DNA from: Marivita lacus
Lineage (GTDB): Bacteria; Pseudomonadota; Alphaproteobacteria; Rhodobacterales; Rhodobacteraceae
Length of the DNA: 64,000 nt
Direction of reading: 5' to 3'
Assembly (NCBI RefSeq): GCF_014637725.1
Contig: NZ_BMFC01000004.1
Coordinates: forward strand, 1-64,000
The notes below the pieces were generated by a model, which saw only the letters and a program-made list of their open reading frames with translations, had not been told where the DNA came from and ran no database searches. This document shows, piece by piece, positions 23,869-32,234 of this stretch (position 1 is the first letter of the stretch; each line of letters begins with the position of its first letter). The translations under genes and the position numbers were made by a program.

Positions 23869-23880
23869 GCCCACAACGCA

Positions 23881-23917
23881 AAACGCCCCCGTGCCTGACA
23901 CGAGGGCGTTTTTTTTC
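23881..23917. terminator. Bidirectional rho-independent terminator
   Basis: AAACGCCC with extra paired bases (from 23881) and the complementary GGGCGTTT (23904-23911) close a GC-rich stem. On the plus strand a run of eight T follows (23909-23916), ending the tusA transcript. On the minus strand TTTT follows, serving RNase E. Confidence 0.9.
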
Positions 23918-23935
23918 AGTTTATGCTGCTTCGGA

Positions 23936-26806
23936 TCAGCGACCCAGGGTCCACCATCCCCGACGCTTCTTGCCGGAATCGTCGTCTGACCCGTCATCGG
24001 CATCTGCACCCACGGTTTCGGGCACGGCTTCAGGCTCGGGCGTCTTTTCAGGCTCGGGCGTCTGCTCTGCTTCGACAGGCGCTTCGCTGACCGGCTCGGC
24101 CTCTGCGACCGGCTCCTGAGCCGACGCGGCCTCTTCGACGATTTCCGCAGGAGACACCACCTCAGGCACCGGCGCGATGTCCTCGGTCGGGATCACCGTC
24201 AGGGCAGGTTCTTCCGCCGTTTCTGGCTCTTGAGCAACAGGCTCCTCAGCCACAACAGGCTTCTTCGCGCGCGACCGTCTGGCCGGAGCTTTCGCGGGCT
24301 TCGGAGCCTCTTCGGCCTCGGCAGCAACCGCTTCACCTTCTGCTGCGGGTTCGGGCTTCTTGCGCGACCGGCTGCGGGGCTTCTTCTTGGGCGCTTCTTC
24401 GGCGACGGGTGCCGCCTCGTCCGCCTCTGCCTCGACCTGCGCGGCCTCGGGTTCGGATGTCACCGCTTCTGCCGCAGGCTTGCGCGACCGGCTGCGGGTC
24501 CGCTTGGGCTTGGCCGGAGCTTCGTCGTCGGACGCAGCTTCGGTCACCGCGTCGTCGGTCGAGTCGGCGTCGTCTGTCGCATCGGCATCATCGGATGCGT
24601 TTTCGGCAACGCGTGCCGCGTAATCCACATCCGACTCGCCCTCTTCCTGACGATCCCGGTTGCGGTTGCGGCCACGGCCCCCCCGGCGCGACCGGCGGCG
24701 GCGCTTCTTGGGCTTGGACTCGTCATCCTCGCCATTCGCCTGACCTTTGCCATTGCCATTGCTCTTGGCCTTTGTCTCGACCGGTGTGGCCTCGACCTGC
24801 TGTTCCTCGTCCTCGTCGTCTTCGTCCTCGGCGGCATCCTCGTCCACCTGATCCATCAGCGAGGTGTTGACGGACACGACATGCAGCGGCGCTTCGGGCA
24901 CCACGCGGGTCGCGGTCTTGAACTTCTCGATGGTGAAATCCGGGCTGACCAGATGCACGTCACCTTCGATGCGGACCGACATGCCATACCGGGCCTCGAT
25001 CTGGGCCACGTGTTCGCGCTTCTGGTTCATCAGGAAGTTGGCAATGGACACGGGACAGCGCACCAGCACTTCGCGGGACCGGCGGCGCACGCCCTCTTCC
25101 TCGATCTGGCGCAGCACCTGCAACGCCATGTTGTCATCCGACCGGATCAGACCTGTGCCATGACAGCTTGGGCAAGGCTGGGTTGTCGCCTCGATCATAC
25201 CCGGGCGCAGACGCTGGCGTGACATCTCCATCAGGCCGAAACCGGAAATCCGGCCAACCTGGATGCGCGCGCGGTCGTTCTTGAGCTTGTCCTTGATGCG
25301 CTTCTCGACGGCGGCGTTGTTCCTGCGCTCGTCCATGTCGATGAAGTCGATCACGATCAGACCGGCAAGGTCGCGCAGACGCAGCTGGCGCGCCACTTCC
25401 TCGGCGGCCTCAAGGTTGGTCTTGAGAGCCGTTTCCTCGATCGAGCCTTCCTTGGTCGCCCGACCCGAGTTCACGTCGATGGCCACAAGCGCCTCGGTCA
25501 CGCCGATCACGATATAGCCGCCCGACTTGAGCTGCACCGTCGGGTTGAACATCGCCGACAGATACGATTCCACCTGATGCCGCGCGAACAGCGGCATGGG
25601 TTCGGCATAATGCTGCACGTTCTTGGCGTGGGACGGCATGATCATCTTCATGAAGTCCTTGGCGATGCGGTAACCGCGCTCGCCCTCGACCAGAACCTCG
25701 TCGATATCGCGGTTATAGAGATCGCGGATCGACCGTTTGATCAGGTCGCCCTCTTCGTAGATCTTGGCCGGAGCGATGGATTTCAGCGTCAACTCGCGAA
25801 TCTGTTCCCACAACCGCTGGAGGTATTCGTAATCGCGCTTGATCTCGGTCTTGGTGCGCTTGGCGCCTGCCGTGCGGATGATCAGGCCCGCGCCCTGCGG
25901 CACGTCGATCTCGTTGGCGATTTCCTTGAGCTTCTTGCGGTCGGGTGCGTTGGTGATCTTGCGGCTGATGCCGCCGCCCCGCGCGGTGTTGGGCATGAGC
26001 ACGCAATAACGGCCCGCCAGCGACAGGTAGGTGGTCAGCGCCGCGCCCTTGTTGCCGCGCTCTTCCTTGACGACCTGCACCAGAAGAATCTGACGGACCT
26101 TGATGACTTCCTGGATCTTGTAGCGCTTGGGACGCGGCTTGCGCGCCGGGCGGATGTCCTCGTGGGTGTCGTCATCGGCAACGGATTCGATGTTCTCATC
26201 GCGATCCGCCGGCTCCGACTTGTCATCATGGTCGTCATCGTCATCGTCATCGTCGTGATCGGAGGTAAAGGACCGTTCAATGTCCTCGGGCTCTTCGACC
26301 GGCGTGTCCGACACGGTCTCCATCGGAGACAGGCCTTCGCCATCATCGTCCTCGTCATCGAGGTCGATCGTCTCCATCCCCGAGATCTCGTCCGAGATTT
26401 CCTTGGTGGCAACCGCATCATCGCCATCCGCCTTGGCAGCGCGCGACCGGTTGCGGCCTCGCCCCCGACGCGACTTGGGCTTTTCATCCTCGTCTTCGCG
26501 CCGCGCCTGCGATTCCGCATAGGCGCGCTCTTCTTCCATCAGCGCTTCGCGGTCCGCGACCGGGATCTGGTAGTAATCGGGATGGATTTCCGAAAACGCG
26601 AGAAACCCGTGGCGGTTGCCGCCATAGTCGACAAAGGCCGCCTGAAGCGACGGTTCGACCCGGGTTACTTTTGCGAGGTAGATATTTCCAGCAAGCTGGC
26701 GTTTGTTCTCGGACTCAAAGTCAAACTCTTCGACCTTGGTTCCGTCGACCACGACTACGCGGGTTTCCTCCGCGTGGGTGGCATCGATAAGCATTTTCTT
26801 GGGCAT
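23936..26806 (-). CDS. rne: Ribonuclease E
   Basis: The product is 956 residues, starting MPKKMLIDATHAEETRVVVV at 26806. The S1 RNA-binding domain is split by a long acidic/basic insertion (about 100-230) that includes an Asp-rich run, as in other alphaproteobacterial enzymes. The catalytic domain has the magnesium aspartates in VAIDVNSGR and LIVIDFIDMDERR, and the zinc-link motif CPSCHGTG. The C-terminal 300 residues are disordered, rich in Glu, Ala and Pro with Arg-rich patches (KKRRRRSRRGGRGRNRNRD) for RNA and degradosome partners. It starts mRNA decay and processes rRNA and tRNA. A long 5' leader may allow autoregulation. Confidence 0.97.
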   Translation of the reverse strand: MPKKMLIDATHAEETRVVVVDGTKVEEFDFESENKRQLAGNIYLAKVTRVEPSLQAAFVDYGGNRHGFLAFSEIHPDYYQIPVADREALMEEERAYAESQARREDEDEKPKSRRGRGRNRSRAAKADGDDAVATKEISDEISGMETIDLDDEDDDGEGLSPMETVSDTPVEEPEDIERSFTSDHDDDDDDDDHDDKSEPADRDENIESVADDDTHEDIRPARKPRPKRYKIQEVIKVRQILLVQVVKEERGNKGAALTTYLSLAGRYCVLMPNTARGGGISRKITNAPDRKKLKEIANEIDVPQGAGLIIRTAGAKRTKTEIKRDYEYLQRLWEQIRELTLKSIAPAKIYEEGDLIKRSIRDLYNRDIDEVLVEGERGYRIAKDFMKMIMPSHAKNVQHYAEPMPLFARHQVESYLSAMFNPTVQLKSGGYIVIGVTEALVAIDVNSGRATKEGSIEETALKTNLEAAEEVARQLRLRDLAGLIVIDFIDMDERRNNAAVEKRIKDKLKNDRARIQVGRISGFGLMEMSRQRLRPGMIEATTQPCPSCHGTGLIRSDDNMALQVLRQIEEEGVRRRSREVLVRCPVSIANFLMNQKREHVAQIEARYGMSVRIEGDVHLVSPDFTIEKFKTATRVVPEAPLHVVSVNTSLMDQVDEDAAEDEDDEDEEQQVEATPVETKAKSNGNGKGQANGEDDESKPKKRRRRSRRGGRGRNRNRDRQEEGESDVDYAARVAENASDDADATDDADSTDDAVTEAASDDEAPAKPKRTRSRSRKPAAEAVTSEPEAAQVEAEADEAAPVAEEAPKKKPRSRSRKKPEPAAEGEAVAAEAEEAPKPAKAPARRSRAKKPVVAEEPVAQEPETAEEPALTVIPTEDIAPVPEVVSPAEIVEEAASAQEPVAEAEPVSEAPVEAEQTPEPEKTPEPEAVPETVGADADDGSDDDSGKKRRGWWTLGR

Positions 26807-27251
26807 ATGTTCCGTGCGCACAACCGTCGCGGCCCCCGTCTTTCATAAAGAGGGCGGGATCGGGTGTGTCTTGTCAAGGCGAGTGCGTGCGCAGTGGCTG
26901 GCCGGGGTGAAATGCCCCGTTGCTCTGGCCTCATGTCCTGCGCGCGTTTCATCGCGTTTCTTCTCCGACGCAGATCACCTGGGTGACCGCATCCATTGCG
27001 AACCTGATGTTCGGATAAACCTCAGGTGTTTGTAGAAGGCCTTTTGGGCCGTATCAGCCTGCTCTGACCTCAGGACACTCTGCCGATGATCAGAACAGCG
27101 AAACTCTTGTGCCACACTCCGAGAGACGGATTGGGCTGTCGATCATGATAGAGGCAGAGCGACCCATTGCACAATGGGCAATCGCATCTTTTCTGCATAT
27201 GTCTGGTGTCTTAAGACACAATCATCGCCCGATCAGACAAAATGAGTCCCC
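26807..27251. other. rne leader and divergent promoter region
   Basis: These 445 bases separate the divergent rne and ybaK genes. I see no tRNA or credible small gene. The half next to rne is likely its long 5' untranslated region, since rne mRNAs usually have leaders used for feedback control. Short hairpins such as AAGGCC-TTTT-GGGCC (27041-27054) are present. Close to ybaK, CCCATT and AATGGG form a small inverted repeat near 27162-27177. Confidence 0.4.
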
Positions 27252-27728
27252 ATGAGCAAGAGCCTCGCCCGCGTCCGTGCAGCCATTGAAACGCTTGGCC
27301 TGACCGCCGAAATCCGCGATGTCGGGCAGGCCCGCACCGCGCAGGAGGCCGCAGACAGCGTCGGCTGTCACCTCGACCAGATCGCCAAGTCCATCATCTT
27401 CCGCGCCGAACACAGCGGCGATGCGGTGCTGTTCCTGACCGCTGGCGGCAACCGGGTCGATTCGACCAAGGCATCGGCCTGCGCGGGCGAACCGCTGGGC
27501 AAGGCGGATGCCGACCTGATCCGTGCGCAAACCGGCTTCGCCATCGGCGGCGTTTCCCCTATCGGGCACCTGACCCCGATCCGCGCATGGCTCGATCCGC
27601 GCCTGCTGGAATTCGACGTGGTCTGGGCCGCCGCAGGCACGCCCCGGCATGTCTTTCCGCTTGACCCAAAGCTGCTGCCGAAAATTTCTTCGGCACAAAT
27701 ATCTGATTTCACGTCACAAAATAAGTAA
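27252..27728 (+). CDS. YbaK/ProX-type aminoacyl-tRNA deacylase
   Basis: The product is 158 residues with the YbaK/prolyl-tRNA editing fold. The RTAQEAADSVGCHLDQIAKSIIF segment is followed by GNRVDSTKAS, and the FAIGGVSPIGH loop near 97-107 is the substrate-recognition region of the family. It should clear mischarged tRNA, such as Cys- or Ala-tRNA(Pro), in the cytoplasm. It stands alone on the plus strand; the DUF2852 gene lies 100 bases downstream behind a pair of operator-like sequences. Confidence 0.93.
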   Translation: MSKSLARVRAAIETLGLTAEIRDVGQARTAQEAADSVGCHLDQIAKSIIFRAEHSGDAVLFLTAGGNRVDSTKASACAGEPLGKADADLIRAQTGFAIGGVSPIGHLTPIRAWLDPRLLEFDVVWAAAGTPRHVFPLDPKLLPKISSAQISDFTSQNK

Positions 27729-27747
27729 ATGTAAAAAACATTCACAT
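27728..27747. promoter_or_regulatory. Upstream copy of an operator-like repeat before the DUF2852 gene
   Basis: AATGT-N5-ACATT followed by CACAT (27728-27747). The inner halves are an inverted repeat. It overlaps the ybaK stop region and recurs 58 bases downstream in the same orientation. Confidence 0.5.
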
Positions 27748-27785
27748 AAACTCTTGCAAACCGGCCGTGCATTTCCGATTTGTTC

Positions 27786-27805
27786 AATGTGAAGGACATT
27801 CACAT
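27786..27805. promoter_or_regulatory. Downstream copy of the operator-like repeat before the DUF2852 gene
   Basis: AATGT-N5-ACATT plus CACAT occurs again at 27786-27805. Here the symmetry is longer, ATGTGAA and TTCACAT flanking GGACA. It lies 22 bases upstream of the DUF2852 start. Two identical motifs 58 bases apart in the promoter region suggest a specific repressor or activator. Confidence 0.6.
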
Positions 27806-27827
27806 CACGCAAACAACGGAGTTGACA

Positions 27828-28256
27828 ATGAGCACGATCACTGCCCCCGCTTCACTTACGGCCCGCATGGGTTGGTTTTCCCGCGCCGAGGCGTGGCTCG
27901 ACGACAAGGGCAAAGGCGCCTGGATCGCCGCAATGGTCCTTGGTTTCATCTTTTTCTGGCCCGTCGGCCTCGCCCTTCTGGCCTACATGATCTGGAGCAA
28001 ACGCATGTTCAATTCATCCTGCAGCCGCAGAAGCAACCGCAGCCTGTCGCCGACCTTCAACACGATGCGGTCCTCGGGCAACGCCGCTTTCGATGCCTAC
28101 AAGACCGAAACCCTGCGCCGCCTCGAAGACGAGCAGGAAAATTTCGAAGCCTTCCTCAAGCGTCTGCGCGACGCCAAGGACAAGGCCGAGTTTGACCAGT
28201 TCATGGACGACCGCGCCAAGACCAACCGCGAACAGCGCGACTCTGCCGAGGCCTGA
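27828..28256 (+). CDS. DUF2852 protein
   Basis: The product is 142 residues and starts MSTITAPASLTARMGWFSRAE at an ATG preceded by an ACGGAG site. There is one membrane helix (about 32-54, AMVLGFIFFWPVGLALLAYMIW). The basic linker SCSRRSNRSLSP leads to a helical C-terminus (DEQENFEAFLKRLRDAKDKAEFDQFMDD) that could form a coiled coil. This is the usual DUF2852 layout in Rhodobacteraceae and relatives. Its function is unknown. The promoter region carries two copies of an AATGT-N5-ACATTCACAT motif, so expression is probably controlled by a dedicated regulator. Confidence 0.9.
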   Translation: MSTITAPASLTARMGWFSRAEAWLDDKGKGAWIAAMVLGFIFFWPVGLALLAYMIWSKRMFNSSCSRRSNRSLSPTFNTMRSSGNAAFDAYKTETLRRLEDEQENFEAFLKRLRDAKDKAEFDQFMDDRAKTNREQRDSAEA

Positions 28257-28328
28257 TCCTTGCATCCCCGCACAGTGGCCCCATATCGGGGCCACGCCTG
28301 TCCTGACCCAAATCCAACGGTTTCCCCG

Positions 28329-28778
28329 ATGCACGCCAGCAACACCTACCCCAACCTGCCCGACCCGGTGGTCCAGCCCGAATTCTACGACAGCGTCCCG
28401 ATCAAGCGCGGCATCGCCTGGCTGATCGACGCGGCGCTCATCCTCGTGCTGGTGGTTCCCATCGTCGTGATGACCCTCTTCGTGGCGCTGTGGTTCCTGC
28501 CGCTGCTGTTCTTCGTGGTGGGCTTCATCTACCGGGTTGCCACCATCACCGGGGGCTCGGCCACATGGGGCATGCGTGTCATGTCCATCGAGTTCCGCGA
28601 CAGCCGGGGCGAACATTTCGACTTCAGCCAGGCCTTCATGCACACGCTGGGCTACACCGTGTCGATGTCGGTCTTCCCGCTGCAACTGATCTCGATCGCG
28701 ATGATGTTCCTCACTGAACGCGGCCAGGGGCTGACCGACATGCTGCTGGGCACCGTGGCCATCAACCGCCGGGCCTGA
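28329..28778 (+). CDS. RDD family membrane protein
   Basis: The product is 149 residues from the ATG at 28329. The RDD hallmarks are the Arg in KRGIAWLIDAALI, the first Asp that follows, and the last part TDMLLGTVAINRR. Three membrane helices are visible (about 28-46, 48-72 and 110-128), with GGSATWGMRVMSIEFRDSRG between the second and third. Some RDD proteins act in sodium/proton exchange, but most are uncharacterised. It follows DUF2852 by 72 bases on the same strand and may share its transcript. Confidence 0.9.
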   Translation: MHASNTYPNLPDPVVQPEFYDSVPIKRGIAWLIDAALILVLVVPIVVMTLFVALWFLPLLFFVVGFIYRVATITGGSATWGMRVMSIEFRDSRGEHFDFSQAFMHTLGYTVSMSVFPLQLISIAMMFLTERGQGLTDMLLGTVAINRRA

Positions 28779-28900
28779 CCGCCCGCGTCAAACCGATTGA
28801 CAGACGCCCCGCCCTTTGCCATCGAAGCGCAGATGTGCCGACGATGGCGTCGTCGGGCCGAGACCCACATCAAGCTTTCCCACGAAAGCGTATCGTCCTG

Positions 28901-28926
28901 AACGCCCGGATGTGATGCCGGGCGTT
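28901..28926 (+). terminator. Hairpin after RDD gene
   Basis: AACGCCCGG (28901-28909) pairs with CCGGGCGTT (28918-28926) around an 8-base loop. Only a weak T-rich tail follows. It lies between the RDD and creatinase genes and probably terminates the former. Confidence 0.6.
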
Positions 28927-28959
28927 TCCTGTTTGGTCCCCGGTTGATGACACGGAAAC

Positions 28960-30183
28960 ATGACCATGCAAGGCACGATCCAGCGCCCCCAGACCTTCAC
29001 CTGCCACAATGGCGACAAGGCCCCCTTGCCCTTTGCCACCGCCGAATACGACCAGCGCATCGCCAGCCTGCGCGCCATCATGGCGGCGCATTCGCTTGAC
29101 GCGGTGCTGCTGACCTCGATGCAGAACATCGCCTATTATTCGGGCTTTCTGTATTGCAGCTTTGGCCGCCCCTACGGCCTCGTCGTCACCCCGGACAGCT
29201 GCACCACCGTGACAGCCAATATCGACGGCGGCCAGCCGTGGCGCCGCGCCCATTGCGACAACGTCATCTACACCGACTGGTCGCGCAACAACTACTGGCG
29301 TGCAGTCGCGGCCCTTGTGGGAAAAGGCCGCCGCATCGGGATCGAGGGCGATCACCTGACCCTCGCTGCCCGCACCACGCTGGACGACTTCCTGAACACG
29401 CCGGACCTCGTCGACATCGCCCCGGCCACGATGCAGACCCGCATGGTCAAATCCCCCGCCGAAATCGCGCTCATCACCGAAGGCGCGCGCATTGCGGATG
29501 TGGGAGGCTACGCCATCCGCGACGCCATCTCGGTGGGTGCCCGCGAGATCGACATCGCCATGGCAGGCCGCGACGCGATGGAGCTTGAAATCGCCCGCAG
29601 CTTTCCCGACAGCGAGATGCGTGACACCTGGGTCTGGTTCCAGTCCGGTCTCAACACCGACGGCGCGCACAACCCGGTGACCATGCGCGCGTTGGAGCAT
29701 GGCGATATCCTCAGCCTCAACACCTTCCCGATGATCTCGGCCTATTACACCGCGCTGGAACGCACGCTGTTCCTTGGCGATCCCGACGCCGACAGCCTCC
29801 GCATCTGGAACGCCAACGTCGCCGCACATGAACTGGGCCTGAGCCTGATCAAGCCCGGCATCTCCTGCGCGCAGATCTGCGACGAGATCAACCGCCTGTT
29901 TGCCGATGCGGGTCTTCTCCAATACCGCTCGTTCGGCTATGGCCATTCCTTCGGCATCCTGAGCCACTACTACGGACGCGAAGCCGGGCTGGAGTTGCGC
30001 GAAGACATCGACACGGTGCTGGAGCCGGGCATGGTCGTGTCCATCGAACCGATGCTGTGGATTCCCGAAGGCACAGCGGGCGCTGGCGGCTACCGCGAGC
30101 ACGACATCCTTGTCGTGACCGAGGGCGGCGCGACCAACATCACCGGGTTTCCTTACGGACCCGAGCACAACGTGATCGGCTGA
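28960..30183 (+). CDS. Creatinase (creatine amidinohydrolase)
   Basis: This 407-residue M24-fold enzyme hydrolyses creatine to sarcosine and urea. It keeps the long creatinase-specific blocks: FLYCSFGRPYGLVVT, NIDGGQPWRR, TWVWFQSGLNTDGAHNPVT with the catalytic His at about 237, GDILSLNTFPMISAYYTALERTLFL, and YGHSFGILSHYYGREAGLELR. M24 peptidase metal ligands are replaced as in true creatinase. The near identity over these segments to the Pseudomonas enzyme, as I recall it, makes this firmer than a general Xaa-Pro peptidase call. No sarcosine oxidase or creatininase is adjacent. Confidence 0.94.
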   Translation: MTMQGTIQRPQTFTCHNGDKAPLPFATAEYDQRIASLRAIMAAHSLDAVLLTSMQNIAYYSGFLYCSFGRPYGLVVTPDSCTTVTANIDGGQPWRRAHCDNVIYTDWSRNNYWRAVAALVGKGRRIGIEGDHLTLAARTTLDDFLNTPDLVDIAPATMQTRMVKSPAEIALITEGARIADVGGYAIRDAISVGAREIDIAMAGRDAMELEIARSFPDSEMRDTWVWFQSGLNTDGAHNPVTMRALEHGDILSLNTFPMISAYYTALERTLFLGDPDADSLRIWNANVAAHELGLSLIKPGISCAQICDEINRLFADAGLLQYRSFGYGHSFGILSHYYGREAGLELREDIDTVLEPGMVVSIEPMLWIPEGTAGAGGYREHDILVVTEGGATNITGFPYGPEHNVIG

Positions 30184-30199
30184 GGCCGCAGGATCAATG

Positions 30200-30230
30200 G
30201 CCCACCCTACACGTCTTCCGTAGGGTGGGC
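30200..30230. terminator. Convergent hairpin after creatinase
   Basis: GCCCACCCTAC (30200-30210) and GTAGGGTGGGC (30220-30230) form an 11-bp perfect stem with a 9-base loop, followed by TTTC. The stem contains the stop of the convergent RHH gene, so one hairpin may serve both strands. Confidence 0.65.
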
Positions 30231-30452
30231 TTTCAACCCGTCACGATAATACGCCAGCACAAATACCCGGATGGCAGAGGCCAGCCCGACATCGATCTCG
30301 CGCGCCTCGTCGATCTCTGCGGCAAGCGCGTTGATCGGCATGTCCCGCGCGTCGGCAATATCGCGAAACGCCCGCCAGAACGCGTCCTCCAGCGACACGC
30401 TGGTGCGATGGCCCCGCAGCGTCAGCGAGCGCTTTACGGGCCGTCCGCTCAT
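30207..30452 (-). CDS. Ribbon-helix-helix domain protein
   Basis: The product is 81 residues: KRSLTLRGHRTSVSLEDAFWRAFRDIADARDMPINALAAEIDEAR reads as an RHH_4-type ribbon-helix-helix, with the beta strand HRTSVSLED, and ends with a short helix and tail. Such proteins are presumed DNA binders, often paired with DUF4169 and fumC in this family of bacteria. Its ATG overlaps the stop of the DUF4169 gene by 4 bases (30449-30452), so the two are coupled. The target is unknown. Confidence 0.88.
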   Translation of the reverse strand: MSGRPVKRSLTLRGHRTSVSLEDAFWRAFRDIADARDMPINALAAEIDEAREIDVGLASAIRVFVLAYYRDGLKAHPTEDV

Positions 30453-30622
30453 GTGGTTGATTTGCCGTCCAGATCGCGCCGGTCCTTCTCGGCCCGCGCT
30501 TTTTCAAGGTCTTTCTGCGCCTTGGTCCGCCCGAACTTCACCGCGTTCTCATCCGCCGAGGCGCGCTTGTCCTTGCGCGCCTTGGTCTTGCGAAACTGGT
30601 TGAGGTTGGTGACGGTTGTCAT
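30449..30622 (-). CDS. DUF4169 small basic protein
   Basis: This 57-residue ORF starts at the ATG at 30622. It reads MTTVTNLNQFRKTKARKDKR, then AVKFGRTKAQK and a charged end, which is the DUF4169 pattern of very small basic proteins found downstream of fumC in Rhodobacteraceae. About a third of the residues are Lys or Arg. The function is unknown; nucleic acid binding is possible on charge alone. The stop TGA overlaps the RHH start. Confidence 0.85.
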   Translation of the reverse strand: MTTVTNLNQFRKTKARKDKRASADENAVKFGRTKAQKDLEKARAEKDRRDLDGKSTT

Positions 30623-30684
30623 GCCCCAAGATTATCCCAAACGGGCCCAATTTCCAGCCGCGTGTGACGTCTGACGCAGAATTT

Positions 30685-30749
30685 GAGTATTTTTCACAAG
30701 AAGAAGACCAAATGCGCGCGCCTTGATCTTCTTCTTGTTCCAAATACTC
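30685..30749. repeat. Long imperfect inverted repeat downstream of fumC
   Basis: The left arm is GAGTATTT-TTC-ACAAGAAGAAGA (30685-30707) and the right arm is its complement with a 3-base mismatch, TCTTCTTCTTGT-TCC-AAATACTC (30727-30749). The loop is 19 bases. A related A/G-rich sequence lies at 18731-18756 (GAGATATTTTTGAACCAGAG on the minus strand). It may be a 3'-end RNA structure or a dispersed palindromic element. Confidence 0.7.
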
Positions 30750-30761
30750 GAAAAAGCGGTC

Positions 30762-32156
30762 TCAGCCCTTCGGACCGATCATGTCCTCGGGCCGCACGAC
30801 ACGGTCAAAGGTCTCGGCATCGACAAAGCCCAGCGCAATCGCCTCTTCCTTGAGCGTCGTGCCGTTCTTGTGCGCCGTCTTGGCCACTTTCGTCGCGTTG
30901 TCATAGCCGATGGTCGGCGCCAGCGCCGTCACCAGCATCAGCGATTCCTTCATCAGCTTGTCGATGCGCGGCTCATTGGCCTCGATGCCCAGCAGCATCC
31001 GCTCGGTAAAGCTGTCCGCCGCGTCGCCCAGCAATTGCATCGACTGCAACAGATTATAGGCCATCATCGGGTTGTAGACGTTCAACTCGAAATGCCCCTG
31101 CGAGCCCGCGAACTTGATTGCGGCATCGTTGCCCATGACGTGCGCTGCCACCTGCGTCAGTGCCTCGGCCTGCGTCGGGTTCACCTTACCCGGCATGATC
31201 GAACTGCCCGGCTCGTTTTCCGGCAGGATCAATTCCCCCAGACCGGACCGGGGCCCGGAGCCGAGAAAGCGGATGTCGTTGGCGATCTTGTAGCACGACC
31301 CCGCAACTGTGGCCAAGGCGCCCGACATGAAGACCATCGCGTCATGGGCTGCCAAGGCTTCGAACTTGTTGGGTGCGGTCACGAAGGGCAGCCCGGTGAT
31401 CTCGGCCATGTTGGCCGCCACGGTCTCGCTCCAGCCCGCCTTGGTGTTCAACCCGGTGCCGACAGCCGTGCCGCCCTGGGCCAGTTCGTAAATCCCCGGC
31501 AGACAGGCGTTCACCCGCGAAATCCCCATGCGGACCTGATGCGCGTAGCCGGAAAACTCCTGCCCCAGCGTCAGCGGAGTCGCATCCTGCGTGTGGGTCC
31601 GGCCGATCTTGATGATGTCCTTGAACTCGTCCGCTTTCTGCTCGAGCCCCGCCGCGAGCTTGTCCAACCCCGGCAGCAGCACGTCGCGCACCATCATCGC
31701 GGCTGCAATGTGCATCGCGGTCGGGAAGGTGTCGTTCGACGACTGGCCCATGTTGCAATGGTCGTTCGGGTGCACAGGATCCTTCGATCCGATCACACCG
31801 CCCAGAATTTCGATCGCCCGGTTCGCGATGACCTCGTTGGCGTTCATGTTCGACTGGGTGCCCGACCCGGTCTGCCAGACCACCAGCGGGAAGTTGTCGT
31901 CGAACTTGCCCTCGATCACCTCGCCTGCAGCCTGAATGACCGCATCCGCCAGACGCGCGTCCAGATCGCCCGAGGCCTTGTTTGCCTGCGCGCAGGCCTG
32001 CTTGATCACGCCCAGCGCGCGCACGATGGCGATGGGCTGCTTTTCCCAGCCGATCGGGAAGTTCATGATCGACCGCTGCGTCTGGGCCCCCCAATACTTG
32101 TCTGTGGGGACCTCGAGCGGGCCAAAACTGTCGGATTCGGTGCGGGTCTGAGCCAT
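30762..32156 (-). CDS. fumC: Fumarate hydratase class II
   Basis: This 464-residue homotetrameric TCA-cycle enzyme interconverts fumarate and malate. I start at 32156 ([23 protein letters not shown]); the frame is open further but unlike the family. Signatures are [15 protein letters not shown], the [18 protein letters not shown]-site region, [19 protein letters not shown], and the mobile loop [15 protein letters not shown] with the catalytic Ser. It is not the iron-sulfur class I type. The DUF4169/RHH pair lies 139 bases downstream on the same strand beyond a long inverted repeat. Confidence 0.97.
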   Translation of the reverse strand: MAQTRTESDSFGPLEVPTDKYWGAQTQRSIMNFPIGWEKQPIAIVRALGVIKQACAQANKASGDLDARLADAVIQAAGEVIEGKFDDNFPLVVWQTGSGTQSNMNANEVIANRAIEILGGVIGSKDPVHPNDHCNMGQSSNDTFPTAMHIAAAMMVRDVLLPGLDKLAAGLEQKADEFKDIIKIGRTHTQDATPLTLGQEFSGYAHQVRMGISRVNACLPGIYELAQGGTAVGTGLNTKAGWSETVAANMAEITGLPFVTAPNKFEALAAHDAMVFMSGALATVAGSCYKIANDIRFLGSGPRSGLGELILPENEPGSSIMPGKVNPTQAEALTQVAAHVMGNDAAIKFAGSQGHFELNVYNPMMAYNLLQSMQLLGDAADSFTERMLLGIEANEPRIDKLMKESLMLVTALAPTIGYDNATKVAKTAHKNGTTLKEEAIALGFVDAETFDRVVRPEDMIGPKG

Positions 32157-32234
32157 CTGGGCCTCCTCGGTATGCAGTTGCATGCCGTTTAGCCGCAACC
32201 GCCGCTTTGGGCAATTGTCAAACTGGCGCAGGCG

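Noticed and set aside
24000-24800. Repeated segments suggestive of a repeat array
   Set aside because: They are the Ala/Glu/Pro-rich coding repeats of the RNase E tail, with no regular spacer, so no CRISPR or tandem array is called.
28960-30183. DMSP lyase DddP (also an M24-fold protein)
   Set aside because: The protein keeps long creatinase-specific blocks around the catalytic His and the substrate loop, and I did not see a DddP pattern.
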